Shown one piece after another: positions 35,461 to 44,727 of a DNA stretch of 64,000 nucleotides. Source of the stretch: Vibrio chagasii (lineage in GTDB: Bacteria; Pseudomonadota; Gammaproteobacteria; Enterobacterales; Vibrionaceae); NCBI RefSeq assembly GCF_002954585.1, contig NZ_MSCI01000002.1, positions 1,652,089 to 1,716,088 of the forward strand, read 5' to 3'. The translations under genes were made by a program, and so were the position numbers. A model generated the notes under the pieces. That model was not told the DNA's origin and did no database searches. It was given only the letters and a program-made list of their open reading frames with translations. Positions within the stretch are counted from its first letter, which is position 1; each line of letters starts with the position of its first letter.

Positions 35461-36502
35461 TAAATCCTATTACCACGCCCAGCTCTATCGCTACTTCTTC
35501 ATGAATCAGGTACTTCAAACGTTCTAGCTTGTTGTACTGAGTCAGAACCTCTCGGTAACCTTCTTTGCTCTGCAGTAAACTGAACAAGCTCGAATCCGTT
35601 GGCCAAGTCTCTAATGTCAGTGTGAACTGATCAGCAACACGATCAGCCAAATCATTGAGCCCTTTCTCTCTCAGCAAGCCATCAAGGCCGTTACCGTCAG
35701 CGAGATACAATTTCTCTAGAGCTGCAACGTTCGCTTTTAGTTGAGTCATAGAGGTTTGCGCTCGCCAAGACTCTGAAAAGTATGGGCGCGGGTGACCAAT
35801 TTTTGCCATCGGACGGCTTAACTTCTTCATGCTGTAATCAAGCTGATTCGTCAAAAGAGCGATGTATTCCGATTCCCAGCGCATCTCATCCAAAGCAAGC
35901 CATGGGTTTACTTGCCAAGCTGCAGCAATTGAAGCTGATTTCATTGCTAAGTTTTGTGCGATTGCTTGTGAAGACAGACAACCCGATGCCTTATCTGTAA
36001 GCAATGGTGATTGCTGGTCATATAGCGCCCACTCCAAAGCACCCAAGCCTTGAACTGTCACGCTTTGCTGTGCAATTTCGTCTTGAGTCCAAGCTTTATT
36101 CTGTTGCGTCAGCTGACGCATTTTAAGGCCCGTCGTGTTCTTTTTGTCTGGCCAAAATTGAACATTCCAGCTCTCTTCCAACGCCGCTGTTGGACCACGC
36201 TCTTGTCCTTGCAGTGCCATCCAACTATTCATGGTGAGCTGCCACTGATTTTTAACTGCATCTAACTCAACGTTATTTGTTTCACAGTAACCTTGCATCA
36301 AGGCTTCTAATTCGCTCGATTGCTTAGCGAATAGTACTGCTGAATCAAACTCCTGTTGATACACACTACGACTAATGTGACTTGTCGTGTCGGCTTGATA
36401 AGACACACCGTTAACCTCAGACAAAGCAGCTTGTTCCCCTGATGACTGACAGCCTGCCATGGCTAAAACCGACAAAGGCATTAACAATAATTTTTGAGCC
36501 AT
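35441..36502 (-). CDS. Imelysin-family lipoprotein (second imelysin)
   Basis: The 353-residue protein has a lipoprotein signal (LLLMPLSVLAMAGC) and an imelysin (peptidase M75/EfeO-like helical) domain. The family's G-x-H-x-x-E motif appears as GLGALEWALYD: Glu is kept but His is replaced by Gly, unlike the canonical GYHAIEF of the imelysin two genes upstream. Imelysins are periplasmic proteins of iron or haem uptake; peptidase activity is doubtful. It overlaps DUF1513 by 20 bp and lies 161 bp after the DUF1111 gene. Confidence 0.82.
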   Translation of the reverse strand: MAQKLLLMPLSVLAMAGCQSSGEQAALSEVNGVSYQADTTSHISRSVYQQEFDSAVLFAKQSSELEALMQGYCETNNVELDAVKNQWQLTMNSWMALQGQERGPTAALEESWNVQFWPDKKNTTGLKMRQLTQQNKAWTQDEIAQQSVTVQGLGALEWALYDQQSPLLTDKASGCLSSQAIAQNLAMKSASIAAAWQVNPWLALDEMRWESEYIALLTNQLDYSMKKLSRPMAKIGHPRPYFSESWRAQTSMTQLKANVAALEKLYLADGNGLDGLLREKGLNDLADRVADQFTLTLETWPTDSSLFSLLQSKEGYREVLTQYNKLERLKYLIHEEVAIELGVVIGFNATDGD

Positions 36503-36663
36503 GCTGTTACCTTACTTCCTAATTTTTCTTTTAATTATATGAGTTCATTAAATATGAAAACTACCGCTGCGCTCGTATTTCTACAAGTCCAGCGGCAGTC
36601 AGTCATTTATTCACTTACTTGCTTTACTCATCAAGCCTTTGGCCCAACTGAGTTCAAGTTAGC

Positions 36664-38052
36664 TTATAGTGAATCTAAGAACGTTAGCAGTGCTTCACGT
36701 TCGCTACGACTCAGCGACAACACTTTCTGTTTCGCCATCTCAGCTTCACCACCATGCCAAAGTACCGCTTCCATCACGTTTCTTGCTCGGCCATCGTGCA
36801 GCAAGAAGGTGTGGCCATTCACTTCTTTTGTATAACCTAAACCCCACAATGGCGTGGTTCGCCACTCACGTCCATTCGCTAGATACTCTGGTCGATTATC
36901 CGCTAGGCCTTCGCCCATATCATGCAGCAGCATATCGGTATAAGGGCTGATTAACTGGTCAGATAGTGCTGGCAAACCTTCGCGCTTGGCTGTACGAATT
37001 TCAGCTTGGTGACAACTTTGGCAACCAATGTCTTTGAACAATTTTTTGCCTTGAATGACAGCCGGATCATCAACATTACGACGGATTGGGACCGCCAAAT
37101 GTTGAGAATAGAATTCTACAAAGTCGAGGATGTTGTCACTCACTTCTGGCTCACCGCCATTTGGATAGTCATTACAAGTTGATTGAGCTGAGGTGCAGTT
37201 TTCGTTCGGGAATAAGCTGCTTGTTAAGCCTAAATCACCGTTAAATGCTGCCGCATTTTGCTGCATGAGATTTGGCTGACCAGCTTTCCAACCGAAACGT
37301 CCCAGTGCCATTTCATTTGTGCGGACATCAAGAACGTAATTGGCTTTACCTGATACGCCTTGGTTATCCGCTGTTTGTTGCTTCGCGAAACCAAGAATCG
37401 TCTCTTGAGGAATACTCTCGAGCAGACCCAAACCAATCATCGGTGGCGCAACACGAGCTGAGAATTCTGTTTTAGGGTGCATTTCACCGAAAGCAAGTTC
37501 AGTGATCTTTAAAGAAGGTTTACGCAGAGTAACAACCGTGCCGTCTTTAAAAGTAACAGGCACATCTGTGTAACTGATGTTCACCTTGCCCTCTGGTTTT
37601 ACCCCTTGAAGTGCAAAGTCTTGTAACTGACCGCCGTATGTTGGCTCTGGAATACCACCATCGCGAATAAAGGCTTGTCGCTGCTCAGGTGTTTCTGCTG
37701 GGATACTAAGGCGAACCAGCATAGACACGGCGTTCTCATCGCCTTTTTCTGGCGCGTGGCCTCGCCCATCTTTGATATGACAGTTTTGGCAACCGTTGGT
37801 GTTAAATAGCGGACCTAGACCATCACGAGCGTCAGTTGATGATGGAGCGGGTACCCAAGGATTTCTAAAGAAGCTGTTGCCTACGCTGAAATCTAAGCGC
37901 TTGCTCATTGGCAAGTTAGCAGCAGGAAGAGAAAAAGCATTCGCCCCATCTTTCTTCACGGTTGTTTTACCACCGGAGTAGGTTTCATGGGCGTGTAATG
38001 GAGATAAGAAAAACAGTGCAGTTAAGAGTGAGGCTGATAGATACGACTTCAT
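36664..38052 (-). CDS. Di-haem DUF1111 oxidoreductase-like protein
   Basis: The 462-residue protein has a signal peptide (SYLSASLLTALFFLSPLHA) and two c-type haem sites, NGCQNCH (early) and GCQSCH (~340), with a MauG/cytochrome-c-peroxidase-like layout; DUF1111 members are called di-haem thiol oxidoreductases. The start ATG at 38052 is preceded by AAGG; an upstream frame to 38118 lacks a ribosome binding site. It lies in the imelysin operon, where it may oxidise or reduce iron or a ligand during uptake (inference). Confidence 0.85.
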   Translation of the reverse strand: MKSYLSASLLTALFFLSPLHAHETYSGGKTTVKKDGANAFSLPAANLPMSKRLDFSVGNSFFRNPWVPAPSSTDARDGLGPLFNTNGCQNCHIKDGRGHAPEKGDENAVSMLVRLSIPAETPEQRQAFIRDGGIPEPTYGGQLQDFALQGVKPEGKVNISYTDVPVTFKDGTVVTLRKPSLKITELAFGEMHPKTEFSARVAPPMIGLGLLESIPQETILGFAKQQTADNQGVSGKANYVLDVRTNEMALGRFGWKAGQPNLMQQNAAAFNGDLGLTSSLFPNENCTSAQSTCNDYPNGGEPEVSDNILDFVEFYSQHLAVPIRRNVDDPAVIQGKKLFKDIGCQSCHQAEIRTAKREGLPALSDQLISPYTDMLLHDMGEGLADNRPEYLANGREWRTTPLWGLGYTKEVNGHTFLLHDGRARNVMEAVLWHGGEAEMAKQKVLSLSRSEREALLTFLDSL

Positions 38053-38164
38053 ACAGTGCCTTGCTGAATTTTTGATTTTAGTTTTTATAAGGAAGTGGCT
38101 TTTTTTCTTAGCAAACAATTAAGGGCTCAATCAGAGCCCTTACATTTGTTCCTGGCTCGGGTTC

Positions 38165-39424
38165 TTAGAACTCGTGGTCAGCCGTGTCTGGGTTTAGGCT
38201 ATCAATGCCAATCACACCAGCAGCACGCTCAATTGCAGCTGTTTGAGATACTAGAGCAACAATTGTTTTGTTTACTAATGCATTACCTGCAGCGTTGTCA
38301 GCAGCAATTAGCTGGTCAAAGTGCTGGTTGTTTTTCTCAGCCGATGTTACTAGTTGGCCTACTTGTGCACGTGCTAGGTCAAACTGCTTTTGAATCTCTT
38401 TCGCAGCTTGCTCATCTTTTTGCTCGACTAGGTCAAATAGGCTTGGACCTGAAAGTAGAGTACCGTCTTCACGCTTGTATAGACCCGTGTAAACGTTGTA
38501 GATGCCTTGCTCGTTGTAGTAGTGAGAGTTGTGCGTGTTATCAGAGAAGCAATCGTGCTCATCTTCAGTAGAGTTCGCTTCTAGAGCTACCTTCATACGC
38601 TCACCAGCAAGTTCACCTAGAGAAAGTGAACCCATGCCGAATAGCATTTTACGTAGACCATTTTCGCTAGACTCAGAAAGAAGCTCTTGACGGTAGTTAC
38701 CCTTCTCGCCTTTAGCCCACTGCTTTTCCATCCACTCTAGGTCTTGAACTAGTAGCTCAGCAGATGCTTTTAGGTATGCGCCACGACGGTCACAGTTACC
38801 GTTTGTACACTCAGCACCAACAACGAAGTCAGTGTAAGCACGCTGACCAGCACCTGCGTTTGTGCCGTTTAGGTCTTGACCCCAAAGTAGGAATTCAATT
38901 GCGTGGTAACCAGATGCAACGTTCGCTTCAGAACCACCGATCTCGTTAAGCTCGGCAATTAGTTCAGGCGTAATGTTCGTCGCGTCTACTGTCGTTTGAC
39001 CGATTTGGAACGTTTTGTTTGCAACGATGTTAGCGCTTGCGCCCTCGTTACCTAGTTCGTATTGGTAATCAGAAGAAACGTAATCAATCAGACCTTCATC
39101 TAGTGGCCATGCATTCAACTGACCTTCCCAATCATCAACAACCACGTTGCCGAAGCGGAATACTTCTGACTGTTGGTATGGTACGCGAGACTCAAGCCAA
39201 GCCAGTTTTACTTTTTCGAAGTTGCCAGCAGAAGGGGAAGCTAAGAAGGTATCGATAGAAGAGTTCAACGCTTTTGCTGTGATTACTGAGTCTGCAAATA
39301 CCGCGTGAGCAATATCTGCGTAATGTTCTACAACTTGATCTTGAGTTACTGCAGCGAAAGAAGAAGCAGAGGCAAAAATGAGTGACGAAGTTACGGCTTT
39401 TGTCACTAAAGATTTGATAGTCAT
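38165..39424 (-). CDS. irpA: Imelysin-family iron-regulated protein (IrpA-like)
   Basis: A 419-residue exported protein: signal peptide (SLVTKAVTSSLIFASASSFA) and an imelysin/M75 helical domain with the family motif GYHAIEFLLWGQDL (His and Glu kept) and the Cys-containing loop VGAECTNGNCDRRGAYL. Proteins of this type are induced by iron limitation in Vibrio and cyanobacteria (iron-regulated protein A). It is the first gene of an apparent four-gene operon and has a Fur-box-like sequence 45-63 bp upstream of its start, next to ribA as in V. cholerae. Confidence 0.9.
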   Translation of the reverse strand: MTIKSLVTKAVTSSLIFASASSFAAVTQDQVVEHYADIAHAVFADSVITAKALNSSIDTFLASPSAGNFEKVKLAWLESRVPYQQSEVFRFGNVVVDDWEGQLNAWPLDEGLIDYVSSDYQYELGNEGASANIVANKTFQIGQTTVDATNITPELIAELNEIGGSEANVASGYHAIEFLLWGQDLNGTNAGAGQRAYTDFVVGAECTNGNCDRRGAYLKASAELLVQDLEWMEKQWAKGEKGNYRQELLSESSENGLRKMLFGMGSLSLGELAGERMKVALEANSTEDEHDCFSDNTHNSHYYNEQGIYNVYTGLYKREDGTLLSGPSLFDLVEQKDEQAAKEIQKQFDLARAQVGQLVTSAEKNNQHFDQLIAADNAAGNALVNKTIVALVSQTAAIERAAGVIGIDSLNPDTADHEF

Positions 39425-39468
39425 GAAGCATCCTTGTTGAGCTTTAAATTATTATTCGTAGTAATAGT

Positions 39469-39487
39469 GCAAACCATTATCATTTAC
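39469..39487 (-). promoter_or_regulatory. Fur-box-like sequence upstream of irpA
   Basis: On the minus strand the core AAATGATAATGG sits in a 19-mer matching the Fur consensus at about 13 of 19 positions (hand count). Position upstream of an imelysin operon known to be iron-regulated in vibrios strengthens it. Confidence 0.55.
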
Positions 39488-39537
39488 ACTACGGATTTGA
39501 ATAATACAAACTTACAATTTTATTGCAAGATAAATAC

Positions 39538-39562
39538 AAAAAAACCTCACATATGTGAGGTC
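39538..39562 (-). terminator. ribA terminator
   Basis: Stem ACCTCACAT/ATGTGAGGT, followed on the minus strand by a run of seven T. Confidence 0.85.
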
Positions 39563-39600
39563 TTTAAACATTTTTGTGTTAGGCACAACAAGTAAACGGG

Positions 39601-40197
39601 CTAGATATCCAGGTTATGCTTACCGTGTGAGACTTTTGCTTTAAGGTAATTTTCGTTGCCAGATTTGATATGGGCAGACGTATTCACCACTTCTTCGATC
39701 TCAATACCGTAAGACTTCAGTTCGTTAATCTTCTTAGGGTTGTTCGTGACCAAACGAATCTTCGGGATACCTAGAGCACGCAGCATCTCAGCCGCTTCAG
39801 TGAAATCTCGCAAATCATCACCGAAACCTAGGTGGTTATTCGCTTCGTACGTGTTCATACCTTCACTTTGAAGACGGTATGCATCGATCTTATTGTATAA
39901 ACCAATACCACGACCTTCTTGGCGTAGATAAAGAATTACACCGCCAGTTTCGCCCATGATTCTAATCGTTTCATCTAACTGCTCACCGCAATCACAGCGA
40001 GAAGAGTGGAAAACATCACCAGTAAGGCACTCAGAGTGCATACGAACAAGAGGGACATCTTGTGTTTTATCTGCTGATTTAAATATTACAGCAACATGCT
40101 CTTTATCTGTTTTCAATCCATGAAAAGAGAGTAATTCAGCATCAATACTGCTTGTTACCCCTACTTTGAAATCTATTCTGGCACGCACTTCCGCCAT
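39601..40197 (-). CDS. ribA: GTP cyclohydrolase II
   Basis: RibA opens GTP to 2,5-diamino-6-ribosylamino-pyrimidinone phosphate, the first step to riboflavin. The 198-residue protein has the zinc site [17 protein letters not shown] (three Cys), the substrate-binding [10 protein letters not shown], and VVNTSAHI near the C-terminus. The start at 40197 ([10 protein letters not shown]) gives the usual length. It is the stand-alone enzyme, not fused to RibB. Gene order next to irpA matches Vibrio. Confidence 0.95.
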   Translation of the reverse strand: MAEVRARIDFKVGVTSSIDAELLSFHGLKTDKEHVAVIFKSADKTQDVPLVRMHSECLTGDVFHSSRCDCGEQLDETIRIMGETGGVILYLRQEGRGIGLYNKIDAYRLQSEGMNTYEANNHLGFGDDLRDFTEAAEMLRALGIPKIRLVTNNPKKINELKSYGIEIEEVVNTSAHIKSGNENYLKAKVSHGKHNLDI

Positions 40198-40365
40198 AGT
40201 TATACTCACTTGAAAATTCGATGTATTTAACAACGCTACATTATATGTCTGGGCAATATTTTGTAGCTAACTATCTAATGATAGACACTATGAGGCTGTT
40301 AACAATTTTTTTCAAGGTCGATGGTGACAAAATTGTTATATTATAACAACTATTCTTCCAGGTAA

Positions 40366-40403
40366 GAAAAAACCCCACATTGAAATGGCCAACATGGGGT
40401 TAT
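40366..40403 (-). terminator. Terminator after small gene 40447-40629
   Basis: Stem AACCCCA(C)AT/ATGGGGTT with one bulge, followed on the minus strand by TTTTTTC. Confidence 0.7.
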
Positions 40404-40446
40404 AAATGAATCAGTTGCGGCGAATCGTGCTCGTTTTACCGAACGA

Positions 40447-40629
40447 TTAACTTACTTGAGTCTGTTTCCAAATCACAAGTTGAACCCAAGCATTTTCCAG
40501 CTCAGCTAACTCTTCTTGCGTCAGAGTCGAGATGCTCGATTTCGCACTGTATCTTTCTGCCCATTTATCTGACTGGACATGAGTATGGAACTCTTTTTTT
40601 AAATTTGAGATAACGTTATCCACAGACAC
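40447..40629 (-). CDS. Small conserved hypothetical protein
   Basis: A 60-residue, soluble, charged protein (MSVDNVISNLKKEFHTHVQS...) with no signal or membrane segment and several Trp. A ribosome binding site (AAGGATGTG) precedes the ATG and a terminator follows the stop, supporting a real gene. I recognise no family. It lies between ribA and the nrfEXF cluster and is probably transcribed alone. Confidence 0.6.
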   Translation of the reverse strand: MSVDNVISNLKKEFHTHVQSDKWAERYSAKSSISTLTQEELAELENAWVQLVIWKQTQVS

Positions 40630-40712
40630 ATCCTTATATAACAGTGCTTAGCCTTTATAATCCGTTAATGTTACAAAATACAGTTCAATTGGTAAACAGT
40701 AATACACAATTT

Positions 40713-41153
40713 TTATGAGCGCTTTCTAACACTTTTTACTGATAGATATATAAATAGCAAAAATAATAGGCTTGGTAGCAGCCAAAGTAATAAGTTTGAA
40801 ACGCTCATCGCTGGTTTATAAAGTACAAACTCACCAAACCTTTCTGTCATATATTGAGTAATTTCATGATTACTCTTCCCTGCTTTTACCATATTAAATA
40901 CAACAAGGCGTAAGTCCTTTGCAATCGGAGAGTTTGATTCAATCAGGTTCTGGTTTTGGCATTGAGGACAGCGCAGTGTCTTAGCTAAAGCAATGGCGCG
41001 CTGTTGTTGGTCGGGGCTTTCAAACTCAAAAAGTTCCACTTGAATGCTGGTGCTCTTATCACTGGGAACAAACAAATCTTCTGCGGATGCGGGTAGACTT
41101 ATCGCGATAATCATAGAGACGAATAATATTATTTGGGCTAAAGATCTCATCAT
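40713..41153 (-). CDS. nrfF: NrfF, CcmH-like haem-lyase subunit
   Basis: The 146-residue membrane-anchored protein has a signal (residues 1-25), the CcmH motif LRCPQCQNQNLIESN (~60-75, thiol pair CPQC) and a C-terminal transmembrane helix (SNLLLWLLPSLLFLLFIYL). It reduces or holds apocytochrome thiols for haem attachment. In the nrf context it is NrfF, which with NrfE and NrfG attaches the haem of the unusual CxxCK site of NrfA. It overlaps nrfX by 4 bp. Confidence 0.88.
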   Translation of the reverse strand: MMRSLAQIILFVSMIIAISLPASAEDLFVPSDKSTSIQVELFEFESPDQQQRAIALAKTLRCPQCQNQNLIESNSPIAKDLRLVVFNMVKAGKSNHEITQYMTERFGEFVLYKPAMSVSNLLLWLLPSLLFLLFIYLSVKSVRKRS

Positions 41154-41704
41154 CCATCCACACCATCAAAATAAAAAGCGAGCTCATCTTGCCACACAGA
41201 TTCGTTAATTACGCCCATTAGCTTCTTCACAATATTTCCTTTAGCATCAACCAAGTATGTCTCTGGAGTCCCTATTACACCAAGTTCGAGCGCTAGCTTG
41301 CCTTGAGGATCACTAATCACTTTTGAATAAGGGTTGCCATCACTCGATAGTACATTAATAGCAGCGGCCGGGTTATCTCGGTAGTTAAGCCCAATAATTG
41401 GAATACCTTGGTCTTGAAGCTCCAATAAATACGCATGCTCCGTTTTACAGATCCCGCACCATGATGCCCACACATTGACCAGTTGATAAGCGTGCTGTGT
41501 GATGTCTGCTCGCGTTAGCTGCTGATTTGCTTTGATGCTTTGACTATCTACTAACGCCGTCGATGTAAATTCAGGGAACACTCTTTGTGATGTCGATACT
41601 GTGGTGGTTTGCTGTTTATTCTCTAATGCAAACAAAAATGCCAACACCACGATCAGTGTCAGTGTAATGAGCACGATAAGCTTGTTACGAACGTTGGTAT
41701 GCAT
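41150..41704 (-). CDS. nrfX: NrfX, DsbE/CcmG-like thioredoxin-fold protein
   Basis: A 184-residue protein with an N-terminal membrane anchor (LIVLITLTLIVVLAFLFAL) and a periplasmic thioredoxin fold. Active site WASWCGICKTEH: CGIC replaces the CPTC of CcmG. The family cis-Pro lies in GVIGTPETYLVD. It should keep cytochrome cysteines reduced for NrfE/F. It overlaps nrfE by 20 bp and nrfF by 4 bp, the order seen in nrf loci with a DsbE-like gene. Confidence 0.87.
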   Translation of the reverse strand: MHTNVRNKLIVLITLTLIVVLAFLFALENKQQTTTVSTSQRVFPEFTSTALVDSQSIKANQQLTRADITQHAYQLVNVWASWCGICKTEHAYLLELQDQGIPIIGLNYRDNPAAAINVLSSDGNPYSKVISDPQGKLALELGVIGTPETYLVDAKGNIVKKLMGVINESVWQDELAFYFDGVDG

Positions 41705-43601
41705 ACTGTGACGCCTTAACGGTTTTCTTTTTTCGATGAGTCAGTGAAAGCAATCCGCCTAAGATAGAAATCAGTCCACCGAACCAAATCCAACGTGCAT
41801 ACGCCTTGTACTGAACACGAAATGCATACGCTGTTGAATCGACTTTCTCTCCCATAGTGATGTAGACATCGCCATGCCAGAACCACTTCATAGCAGGCTC
41901 ACTCATGTTCATCACTCTGACTTGATAGTGTCTTCTCTCAGGATTGATAGAAAACGCTCGCTCATCGGTGCGCAACGTAAGCATCGCTCTTTCAGCCGTA
42001 AAGTTTGAAGCGACATAGAGCTCCGTGTCCTGGTGCGAAAGTGTCCAATCCATAAACTCTACCTGCTCCCCAGGACTCAATTTATAACTGCGTTCAAAAG
42101 AGTGGTAGCTGTTCATGGCTGCCCCTACTGCGAAAACAGCAACGCCAACATGCGCTAATGTCATTACCCACACTTTACGTTGAAACTTAGAATCGCGTGT
42201 TACCACTAATCCGTAAAGATGAGTAAGGACTACCCAAAAGGCGAGTGACCATGTCAGCACTACAATCACTTGGATCGTGCTTACTTGCAAAATGTAAGTT
42301 AACAAGCCAAGACCGGAGGACAACAAAGCAATACACCCAACCACATCTTTCGATGCTTGAGGTTTAATACTGAGCAATGGTGCTAACCCTATCACTCCCA
42401 TCGCAAGCAGAGCCAATGGCGCAATAAGAAGGTTAAAGTAAGGTGCGCCCACTGAGATGTTTCCAAGGCCAAGCAATTCAAAGACCATTGGATAGAAGGT
42501 ACCAAACACCACCACCGCCGTAGCCAGTACAAATATAAGTACCGCGACTAAGCTCAAAAAACTTTTGCTAGCAAAACTGGTGATTGGATTCGACTCGAAA
42601 GATTCACCACGAACAATAAGAAGAGAAAACGAACTCACTAACACCAAAACCAGTATCAGCAACAGCGCGATACCTTTCGTTGGGTCAAAAGCAAAAGCAT
42701 GAACGGAAGTGAGAACGCCAGATCGAACGATAAAAGTACCGAGGATACTTAAGCAAAACGTAATGAAAGCAAGGCTAAGTGACCACTTCAGCAACTGTTG
42801 TTTACCTTTAGCAACGCCCAAACTGTGCAGTAAAGCGGTTGATGTTAGCCAAGGCAATAGGCTGGCATTTTCTACCGGGTCCCAGAACCACCAACCACCC
42901 CACCCTAGCTCGTAGTATGCCCACCAAGAACCAAGAATGATCCCTGCGGTTAAAAAGATCCAAGCGGCTAAACACCAACTGCGACAATGAGCAACCCAAT
43001 CGAACTCAATCGGGTCCACCAGCAAAGCGGCCACAGCAAATGCCAATACAACAGAGAAACCAACATAACCCAAATACAATAGAGGCGGGTGGAATATCAA
43101 ACCAACGTCTTGCAGCATTGGATTAAGATCGCGCCCTTCAAGTGGCAAGGTGGGGTTCAATTCAAACGGATTCGAAGCAAACAAGGTGAACCAGGCGAAT
43201 ATCGCGAGTAACACATTCATCACCCACAATACGCGGCTCTGATACTCCGAAGAATATTGCTTTTGTAGGGCAATCACACCCGACCAACAGCTAATGGTTA
43301 ACACCCAAAATAATAATGAGCCTTCATGCCCAGCCCACACAGCGGCCATCTTGAAGAAGGTGGGTAATTGAGTATTTGAACGCTCTGCAACATAGAGGAT
43401 GGAAAAGTCGTCACTGACAAAGGCATAGCCGAGTAAAACGATAGCGCCAATGGAAAACAAAGCGCTTGAAAGGGAGAAACTACGAATTAAAGCCACATTT
43501 TGTGCTTGTTTAGTTAGCATTTGATACATCGAATGCACAGCGATAATGCTGCTAAGAACAGCGACCAAAATTAAACTAAACAGCCCCAAAGAACCGACCA
43601 T
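41685..43601 (-). CDS. nrfE: NrfE, CcmF-like haem lyase
   Basis: A 638-residue, many-helix membrane protein of the CcmF/NrfE family. The haem-handling WWD motif is WGGWWFWDPVENASLLPW (about residues 230-247), and conserved His flank it (MAAVWAGHEGSLLFW, FHPPLLYLGYVG). NrfE, with NrfF and NrfG, ligates haem to the CWSCK site of NrfA. First of nrfEXF; a hairpin lies between it and nrfD. A separate housekeeping ccmF is expected elsewhere. Confidence 0.92.
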   Translation of the reverse strand: MVGSLGLFSLILVAVLSSIIAVHSMYQMLTKQAQNVALIRSFSLSSALFSIGAIVLLGYAFVSDDFSILYVAERSNTQLPTFFKMAAVWAGHEGSLLFWVLTISCWSGVIALQKQYSSEYQSRVLWVMNVLLAIFAWFTLFASNPFELNPTLPLEGRDLNPMLQDVGLIFHPPLLYLGYVGFSVVLAFAVAALLVDPIEFDWVAHCRSWCLAAWIFLTAGIILGSWWAYYELGWGGWWFWDPVENASLLPWLTSTALLHSLGVAKGKQQLLKWSLSLAFITFCLSILGTFIVRSGVLTSVHAFAFDPTKGIALLLILVLVLVSSFSLLIVRGESFESNPITSFASKSFLSLVAVLIFVLATAVVVFGTFYPMVFELLGLGNISVGAPYFNLLIAPLALLAMGVIGLAPLLSIKPQASKDVVGCIALLSSGLGLLTYILQVSTIQVIVVLTWSLAFWVVLTHLYGLVVTRDSKFQRKVWVMTLAHVGVAVFAVGAAMNSYHSFERSYKLSPGEQVEFMDWTLSHQDTELYVASNFTAERAMLTLRTDERAFSINPERRHYQVRVMNMSEPAMKWFWHGDVYITMGEKVDSTAYAFRVQYKAYARWIWFGGLISILGGLLSLTHRKKKTVKASQYAYQRS

Positions 43602-43682
43602 ATCACCTCAATCAGGTTCTACCTAAGCAGAACCAAGTAAAACCGTAGTTAGCTTCTTTACTCAAAGAAACAAAGAATTAGT

Positions 43683-43712
43683 AAGCAGATGCTCAGTATC
43701 CAACATCTGCTT
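43683..43712 (-). promoter_or_regulatory. Hairpin between nrfD and nrfE
   Basis: Arms AAGCAGATG/CATCTGCTT (9 bp) with a 12-nt loop and no T run; possible attenuator or processing site separating nrfBCD from nrfEXF. Confidence 0.5.
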
Positions 43713-43746
43713 GCTAGGGCCTGTTGACCTTATAACTTGAGCGAAA

Positions 43747-44727
43747 TTAAGCTAAAGTTAATTGCCCTGCATAAAGGACAAACGTTCTTAGCATTAATAC
43801 GCCCATCAGGCTCAGTGAAGTAACAGAGAAAATATACACAGTGCTATGGCGAGCCGATGTTGGTGTTACAGCATTAAGCAACAAAGGTAGAACCATGCCC
43901 ACACCTATCACGCCATACCAGAACCAACTCGCCCAGAAACCACTGCCAATGGCGTTCCATACTGCCTGCTCACTTTGACCACCAGCAAATACTAGCCCAG
44001 TAAAGAAGGTGACAAGAACAAACAGTTCAAACATCACAACAGGACGTTCGAAGCCGTGGATCCAAGAAATACTGACACTATGTGGTGACTCCTTAAATAC
44101 CAATACACCGAATAGAATACACGCTGCCGCTCCCGAAGATAAACTCGAGAATAAGAACAAGATAGGCAAAACTGGGTTATTCAGCATTGGGAAGGTATTT
44201 AGTGCAGAAAGTAAGAAGCCTGTGTAAGCCGCAAGCAATAGCGCAAGCACTGCCAAGAATATTTCAAAAGCGTTCTCGAAAGATTCTAGTTTACCAATCC
44301 AGTTGCTGACAAAGTCTAGTCGGCCTTTTAACCATGCTTGATCACTCAAGAATACGGCAATCTGATTTCGGAATATAATGCCGATCCAAACAAATAGGAT
44401 CACCATATACACTTGGAATAAGATCACACCCATCGACATCACAGACGTTGGATTATAGAAGATCATGATCTTCCAAAACGATAGTGGTTTCGTTAGGTGG
44501 AAGACCAAGATCAATAAACCTGAAATTATCCCAAATGGCGCTAGAAATGCCGTTGCCTTTAAAACACCATTATTTGCAGGATCCCCATCAATCACCTTTC
44601 TTTTAAGGTAGATCGAGATCATAACAGCGCCCGCTGACATACCTGCTAAAAATAGATAAATAGCAATGATCCAATCCCATACCACGGTGCCTGATTGGAA
44701 AGCTGTAGCCCATGTACTCATAATCAA
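43747..44727 (-). CDS. nrfD: NrfD, quinol-oxidising membrane subunit
   Basis: A 326-residue membrane protein of the NrfD/PsrC family with eight to nine helices. Landmarks: WDWIIAIYLFLAGMSAGAVM and LLSALNTFPMLNNPVLPILF. It oxidises menaquinol and hands electrons through NrfC to NrfB and NrfA. It overlaps nrfC by 4 bp, so the pair is coupled. Confidence 0.93.
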   Translation of the reverse strand: MIMSTWATAFQSGTVVWDWIIAIYLFLAGMSAGAVMISIYLKRKVIDGDPANNGVLKATAFLAPFGIISGLLILVFHLTKPLSFWKIMIFYNPTSVMSMGVILFQVYMVILFVWIGIIFRNQIAVFLSDQAWLKGRLDFVSNWIGKLESFENAFEIFLAVLALLLAAYTGFLLSALNTFPMLNNPVLPILFLFSSLSSGAAACILFGVLVFKESPHSVSISWIHGFERPVVMFELFVLVTFFTGLVFAGGQSEQAVWNAIGSGFWASWFWYGVIGVGMVLPLLLNAVTPTSARHSTVYIFSVTSLSLMGVLMLRTFVLYAGQLTLA

